This document shows, one piece after another, positions 59,619-64,000 of a stretch of DNA of 64,000 bases. The notes under the pieces are model-generated. The model saw nothing but the letters and a program-made list of their open reading frames with translations. It had not been told where the DNA came from and did no database searches. Source of the DNA: Bin87 sp034423575 (lineage in GTDB: Bacteria > Chloroflexota > Dehalococcoidia > Lucifugimonadales > UBA3495); assembly GCA_034423575.1 (NCBI GenBank), contig DAOUIF010000006.1, forward strand, positions 1 to 64,000, read 5' to 3'. Numbering within the stretch: the first letter of the stretch is position 1; the number at the start of each line of letters is the position of its first letter. The position numbers were made by a program, and so were the translations under genes.

Positions 59619-61568
59619 CTAACGGTCAAGCCAGTAGTCTTCGTACTTGAAGAAATACTGCACGGTGGTGGGCGGATGGAACCCCTTGATGTCGCGGTGG
59701 ACGATCCAGAAGAACCGGTTCCAGCCCAGGTTGACCCAGTGGTTGTCGGAGAAGTCCACCAACCACAATTCGGCTTCCTTGTTGATCTCCCGGCGGGCGT
59801 CCGGGTTCTGCTCAACCTTCTGGGACTCGAACCACTCGTCGACCATCGGGTTGGTCCAATCGGTGTAGTTCCGCGTTCCGCCCTTGTTGTAGATGCCGCC
59901 GTACAGCGCGTCGGGATCCAGCACCACCATGCCCTCGCCCTGGCAGGAGACGATCCAGTCACCCACGGAATCGGGTGAGCGTGAAGTGCCGTACTTGGCG
60001 TATCCGGCGGCGCTGGGCAGGGTCTCGATGTCGCCGGTGATGCCCAGGGCGTCTTCCAGCTGCTGTTTGATCACCGCGCACTGTTTGGGATAGCCGGCCA
60101 CCTGTCGGGCGGTGTACAGGACCTCAAAACCGTCGGGATATCCGGCTTCGGCCATCAGCCGCTTGGCTTCGGCCAGGTCTTCCTGGCCGCCCGGGCTGTC
60201 CTTGGGCCGGATGCCCGGCCAGGTGTAGCACTCGTCGAAGGAGTGCCCCATGCCGCCCAGCGGGCAGGCGATACCTGCTGTGTTGTCCCAGATCTTCTCG
60301 TTCAGGTCGTCCCGGTCAACCGCCAGGTGTATGGCTTTCCGCACTCGCGGGTCGGTGAAGGGCTCCCGCTTGACGTTCATCATGAAGCCCCAGTTGCCTG
60401 AGGGCGGGAACTCGTGCATCACGTATTCCCCTTCCATCCGCTGTTCCAGCTCCAGGTATTCCAGGGGCGTCAGGTTGGAGAAGCCGCCGTTCATCATGTC
60501 GATGTTGCGTCCCTCGATCTGAGCGGTCAGGGTCGCGGTGTCAACGATGATGAAGTGTTCGATGCGGTCGAAGTAGGGCTTGCCGGCCTTGAAGTAGTTT
60601 TCATTCCGGTTCACGAAGTACGAGTTGCCGGACGAATACTCCTCAAGGATGAAGGGTCCAGAGCCGGAGTTGTACTTGATGATATTCTCCGACAGGTTCA
60701 GGTCGACGCCGTCTTCCAGCAGGTGCTTGGGCAGCACCTTGGCGTAGTCGACCGCCATGAACTTGATGAATGCGCCGGACGGGAACCGGAGGTCAAACTC
60801 GATCGTCCGATCGTCTACAGCCCGGATCACGTCGCTGGCGTTGGTGGGCGTACAGTCGCCGCCAGCGCGGTCGGCAACCGCCAGTGGCACGGCATACTGG
60901 CGCCACAGCCCGGATCGTCCGGCAGCGTTACACGGGTTGGCGTAGCGCAGGAAGCTGTACACCACGTCGGCCGACGTCAGCGGCTCGCCGTCGTTCCACT
61001 GGATGTTGTCGTTCAGGTTGAAGGTGTAGGTGAGCCCATCGGCGCTGACCTGCCAGTCGGTAGCCAGGTCACCCTCGACCTGGTCCGTCTCCACGCTGTT
61101 GTAATGCACCAGCTGGTTGTACAACTGTGAGTAGGAAATCACGCTTGACAGCGATGCCGAACCCAGGGGGTCCCAGTCCTTGGTGTCCGCGTAGGCCGAC
61201 ATGCGCACCGTCCCGCCCTGGCGCGGCGGACCGCTGGGCGTGGGCGTAGGGGCGATACGTGCCTCATATTCGGCCACCGGCGTGTTGGTGGGCCGGATGG
61301 TCGCCTCGGGCGGAGGAGTGAAAGTGGGCGTCGGGGCCGCCGACTGGGCTACGGGAGCAGCCGGCGCGGCCGGGGCGCCCGGAGCGGTGGTTGCCGCCGC
61401 TGCCGGCGCTTGAGCCGGAGCCTGACCGGCAGGGGCTTCGGTGGCGGCTGGGGCCGCCGCCGGAGCCGGGGCGGCGGTTTCCTCCGCGCCCCCGCAAGCC
61501 ACGCCGATGACCAGAGACGCGCTGGCCGCGATGCTAATCAGTAGAGTTGGTTTCACCTTCAGCTTCAT
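59619..61568 (-). CDS. Opp/Dpp-type substrate-binding lipoprotein (system 2, copy a)
   Basis: A 649-residue lipoprotein with lipobox IGVAC (Cys25), a long Ala/Pro/Thr linker (about 26-115) with PTNTPVAEYEARIAPTPTP, and an SBP_bac_5 domain sharing the ADTKDWDPLGSASLSSVIS and YSQLYNQLV blocks and the WLDR tail with its neighbours. It lies 51 bases upstream of permease B and 50 bases downstream of the next lipoprotein gene, so the set is probably one transcript. Confidence 0.9.
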   Translation of the reverse strand: MKLKVKPTLLISIAASASLVIGVACGGAEETAAPAPAAAPAATEAPAGQAPAQAPAAAATTAPGAPAAPAAPVAQSAAPTPTFTPPPEATIRPTNTPVAEYEARIAPTPTPSGPPRQGGTVRMSAYADTKDWDPLGSASLSSVISYSQLYNQLVHYNSVETDQVEGDLATDWQVSADGLTYTFNLNDNIQWNDGEPLTSADVVYSFLRYANPCNAAGRSGLWRQYAVPLAVADRAGGDCTPTNASDVIRAVDDRTIEFDLRFPSGAFIKFMAVDYAKVLPKHLLEDGVDLNLSENIIKYNSGSGPFILEEYSSGNSYFVNRNENYFKAGKPYFDRIEHFIIVDTATLTAQIEGRNIDMMNGGFSNLTPLEYLELEQRMEGEYVMHEFPPSGNWGFMMNVKREPFTDPRVRKAIHLAVDRDDLNEKIWDNTAGIACPLGGMGHSFDECYTWPGIRPKDSPGGQEDLAEAKRLMAEAGYPDGFEVLYTARQVAGYPKQCAVIKQQLEDALGITGDIETLPSAAGYAKYGTSRSPDSVGDWIVSCQGEGMVVLDPDALYGGIYNKGGTRNYTDWTNPMVDEWFESQKVEQNPDARREINKEAELWLVDFSDNHWVNLGWNRFFWIVHRDIKGFHPPTTVQYFFKYEDYWLDR

Positions 61569-61618
61569 AAGCCTTCACGTCCGCGGTGGTAGTTGGGAAC
61601 TCGGTCAGGTAGACGGCT

Positions 61619-63580
61619 CTACCGGTCCAGCCACAGGTCCTCATGCTTGAAGCCGTACTGCACCGTCTGCGGGGCCACGAAACCCTTGACGTCCTGGTGG
61701 ACGACCCAGAAGTTCTGACCCAGCGTGAGGCTCACCCAATGGTTGTTATGGAATTCATGCAACCAGCGTTCGGCTTCCTTGTTGATTTCACGGCGACGCT
61801 CGGGGTCGAGCTCGACCTTCTGCGCCTCGAACCAGTCGTTGATTTCGGGCGCCTCCCAGTCGGTGTAGTTGCGGGTGCCGCCCTTGAGGAAGATGCCGCC
61901 GTAAATGGCGTCGGGATCCAGCACGGTCATGCCGTCAGCCTGGCAACTGAGCTCCCAGTCGCCGGTGGCATCTGCCGGCCGCGATGTCCCGTACTTGGCG
62001 TAGCCCGCGGCGCTGGGCAGCACCTCAATCGCGCCGCGGATATTCAGAAAGTCTTCAAGGTCCTGCTTGATTACGGAGCACTCGTCCACGTAGGTTCCGA
62101 CCTGGCGGACGGTGTACTGGACCTCAAACCCGTCGGGGTAGCCAGCCTCGGCCAGCAACTCGCGGGCGCGCTGGATGTCCTGCTGACCTTCCGGAGTGTC
62201 CTTGGGCCGCATGCCGGGCCAGGTCGCGCACTCCTCCAGACTGTTGGCCATGCCCACCAGCGGACAGTGGCCGCGGCCGGCGCCGTGCAGCCCGCGAGCG
62301 TTGTGCTTCTGCCGGTCAACCGCCAGGTTGAGGGCCTGGCGCACGCGGTGGTCGCTAAAGGGCTCGCGCTTGATGTTGATCATGAACCCGCGGGTGGCGC
62401 CGCCGAACACGTCATGAGCGACGTATTCGCTGTTGGTGCGTTGCTCCAGCGCGTAGTACTCGGGGGCAGTCAGGTTCATGGTGGCAGCGTTGGACATATC
62501 AATCTGCCGCGCTTCCACCTGCGCCTGCGCCGTGGCCGGCGTGGTGATTATGAAGTGCTCGATCCGGTCCAGGTAGGGACGCCCTTCCTTGAAGTAGTCG
62601 GGGTTCCGGTTCACAAAGTAGGAGTTTCCGGACTGGTAAGACTCCAGGATGAACGGGCCGGAACCGGAGTTGTGCTTGATGATGTTCTCGGCCAAGTTCA
62701 GGTCGATGCCTTCCTCGAGGAGATGCTTGGGCAGGATCTTGACGTAGTCGATGGCCAGGAACTTGATGAACGCCCCCGACGCGAAGGCCAGGTGGAACTC
62801 CATGGTCTGGTCGTCGACCACCCGCAGGGCATCCTCCGGGTTGGTGATGGTGCAGTCGCCGGCGTCTCGGTCGGCGACTTCCAGCGGGTTGGCGTACCGC
62901 CTCCACAGGCCCGACCGACCGGTGCTGTTGCAGGGATTGCCGTACCGGAGGAACGTGTAATGCACATCGTCTATGGTGAACGGCGTGCCATCGTTCCAGG
63001 TAATGTCGTCGCGGATGCGGAAGGTGTAGACCGTCCCGTCGTCGTTGAGGCTCCAGCTCTCGACCAGGTCAGGAATAACCTCGTTGGTGACGGTGGTGTC
63101 GAACTGCACCAACTGGTTGTACAGCTGAGAGTACGAGATCACGCTGGACGTCGACGCTGAGCCGAGCGGGTCCCAGTCCTTGGTGTCCGCGTAGGCTGCC
63201 ATCCTGACCAGGCCGCCGATCTGGGGCGGCCCGCTGGGCAGCGGGGTCGGCGCGGTGCGCGCGATGGCAGTGGGCGCCGGAGTGTTGGTGGGCCGCTGCG
63301 TGGCCGCCGGCGGCGGGGTCGCGGTCGGCGGTACGTTGGCCGCCGGGGCCGCGGTCGCCGGGGCAGCCGGGGCGGCTACCGTCGAGCCGGGTCCGGGCGC
63401 GCTGGCCCCGGTCACAGGGTTGGCTACGGTTGGCGCAGCGGCGGCGGCCGGGGCGGCCGCGGATCCGCTGTCTGCCGGGGCTGCCGGAACCGGCGCTTCC
63501 GCGCCGCCACAGGCCACTCCAATGATCAAAATGGCTGACAATGCCACGGCTACCGACAATGGTTTCGTTACGGACAACAT
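61619..63580 (-). CDS. Opp/Dpp-type substrate-binding lipoprotein (system 2, copy b)
   Basis: A 653-residue lipoprotein, lipobox IGVAC (Cys24), an Ala/Pro/Thr linker (about 25-105, PPPAATQRPTNTPAPTA) and the SBP_bac_5 domain (MAAYADTKDWDPLGSASTSS, YTFRIRDDITWNDGTPFTID) ending with HEDLWLDR. It is transcribed from the promoter at 63682-63710 ahead of copy a. Two binding proteins ahead of one permease pair suggest broadened substrate range. Confidence 0.9.
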   Translation of the reverse strand: MLSVTKPLSVAVALSAILIIGVACGGAEAPVPAAPADSGSAAAPAAAAAPTVANPVTGASAPGPGSTVAAPAAPATAAPAANVPPTATPPPAATQRPTNTPAPTAIARTAPTPLPSGPPQIGGLVRMAAYADTKDWDPLGSASTSSVISYSQLYNQLVQFDTTVTNEVIPDLVESWSLNDDGTVYTFRIRDDITWNDGTPFTIDDVHYTFLRYGNPCNSTGRSGLWRRYANPLEVADRDAGDCTITNPEDALRVVDDQTMEFHLAFASGAFIKFLAIDYVKILPKHLLEEGIDLNLAENIIKHNSGSGPFILESYQSGNSYFVNRNPDYFKEGRPYLDRIEHFIITTPATAQAQVEARQIDMSNAATMNLTAPEYYALEQRTNSEYVAHDVFGGATRGFMINIKREPFSDHRVRQALNLAVDRQKHNARGLHGAGRGHCPLVGMANSLEECATWPGMRPKDTPEGQQDIQRARELLAEAGYPDGFEVQYTVRQVGTYVDECSVIKQDLEDFLNIRGAIEVLPSAAGYAKYGTSRPADATGDWELSCQADGMTVLDPDAIYGGIFLKGGTRNYTDWEAPEINDWFEAQKVELDPERRREINKEAERWLHEFHNNHWVSLTLGQNFWVVHQDVKGFVAPQTVQYGFKHEDLWLDR

Positions 63581-63681
63581 CTGGCGTTCGAACCTCCTGA
63601 CGGGGCCATGACCCCATCGGATTGAAGATATACCGGCCGCATCACCAAGCGTGCACCGCCTGCTCGAATACAGCCCGGCCT

Positions 63682-63710
63682 ATCCTATTCGTGGCTCAAC
63701 GCCGTGTCAA
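63682..63710 (-). promoter_or_regulatory. Promoter of binding-protein copy b and transporter system 2
   Basis: On the minus strand a perfect TTGACA (63710-63705), 17-base spacer and TAGGAT (63687-63682). The leader is about 95 bases. Apart from this promoter, 63581-63875 holds nothing that I recognise. Confidence 0.6.
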
Positions 63711-63875
63711 GAAATCGCGATGCGAATCCTCTTTATGCCAAGGGGTAATGTACGGAAACTGGCAACATTGGAAATATTGATGATAGATAATCGAAATCGC
63801 AACCAACCCCGCAGTTGAAATACATTTTTGCCCTGGATGGTTACGATTTCCGTCGACCAGGAGGATTCTCGGCTT

Positions 63876-64000
63876 CTAACGATCCAGCCAGAGGTGTTCG
63901 TGCTTGAATCCATACTGCACCGTTTGGGGAGGCACGAACCCCTTGATGTCGCGGTGGACCAACCAGAAGTTTTGTCCCAGCGTGAGGCTGACCCAATGGT
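63876..64000 (-). CDS. C-terminal fragment of a fourth binding lipoprotein (start outside window)
   Basis: The last 125 bases on the minus strand encode SLTLGQNFWLVHRDIKGF followed by VPPQTVQYGFKHEHLWLDR and a TAG. It matches the tails of the three complete binding proteins, so a fourth tandem paralogue starts to the right of the window. Confidence 0.85.
   Translation of the reverse strand, partial: HWVSLTLGQNFWLVHRDIKGFVPPQTVQYGFKHEHLWLDR

Noticed and set aside
61643..63160. A 505-codon plus-strand frame opposite a binding protein
   Set aside because: Antisense shadow of the lipoprotein gene.

Overview
The window looks like a chromosomal segment of a GC-rich Chloroflexota bacterium, most likely of the Dehalococcoidia/SAR202 type. 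The pointers are lipoproteins whose mature N-termini carry Pro-Thr-Asn linkers (PTNTPxPT blocks), several Uma2 nucleases, many small catabolic enzymes (hydantoinase A/B, SMP-30, nitroreductases, CE7-like hydrolases, enoyl-CoA hydratase, thiolase) and dispersed palindromic repeats. This assignment is an inference from content, not from a marker phylogeny. No rRNA, tRNA or CRISPR array was seen.

Layout. 1-9 kb: a transposase tail, a Pro/Thr-rich lipoprotein, two Uma2 nucleases, an NHL propeller protein, SDR, a frame-disrupted membrane coiled-coil protein, VOC, GNAT, GMC oxidoreductase and thiolase. 9-15.7 kb (minus strand): alaX, hyuA, a PIG-L deacetylase, a retropepsin-like protein, hyuB and a family-5-type uracil-DNA glycosylase, partly coupled by overlaps. 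15.7-17.7 kb: dnaN, diverging from alaX through overlapping promoters, then a YedK-like SRAP protein. 17.7-23.3 kb (minus): a signalling operon of STAS antagonist, REC-PP2C phosphatase, RsbW-like kinase, Liv-type binding lipoprotein and HAMP histidine kinase. 23.6-28.0 kb: a compact operon led by a gene with an in-frame UGA in a UGGC motif, read here as a UGSC-family selenoprotein, followed by three alpha/beta hydrolase-like proteins, two of which lack the nucleophilic serine.

28-38.6 kb: a mixed catabolic region with a MetE-like methyltransferase, HEPN-like protein, OsmC plus rhodanese, Uma2, enoyl-CoA hydratase, DUF429, two nitroreductases, SMP-30, a two-subunit sulfopyruvate/phosphonopyruvate-decarboxylase-like enzyme and a truncated DUF3800 gene. 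38.8-43.1 kb: 2-oxoacid dehydrogenase E1alpha, E1beta, E2 and lipB, with no E3. 43.2-45.7 kb: an EVE-McrB/McrC restriction pair. 45.7-53.3 kb: a PH-like membrane protein, FAH-family enzyme, DUF4234 protein, tandem-domain USP, BNR and SMP-30 propellers and two tandem retropepsin-like proteins. 53.4 kb to the end (minus): two sets of Opp/Dpp-type permeases with three complete and one partial paralogous binding lipoproteins, without ATPase genes.

The strongest unusual signals are the UGA-containing operon at 23.6-28.0 kb, the slippery T7 run inside the coiled-coil gene at 3.6 kb, the orphan binding protein inside the partner-switching operon, and a His-to-Tyr change in the SRAP active-site motif.
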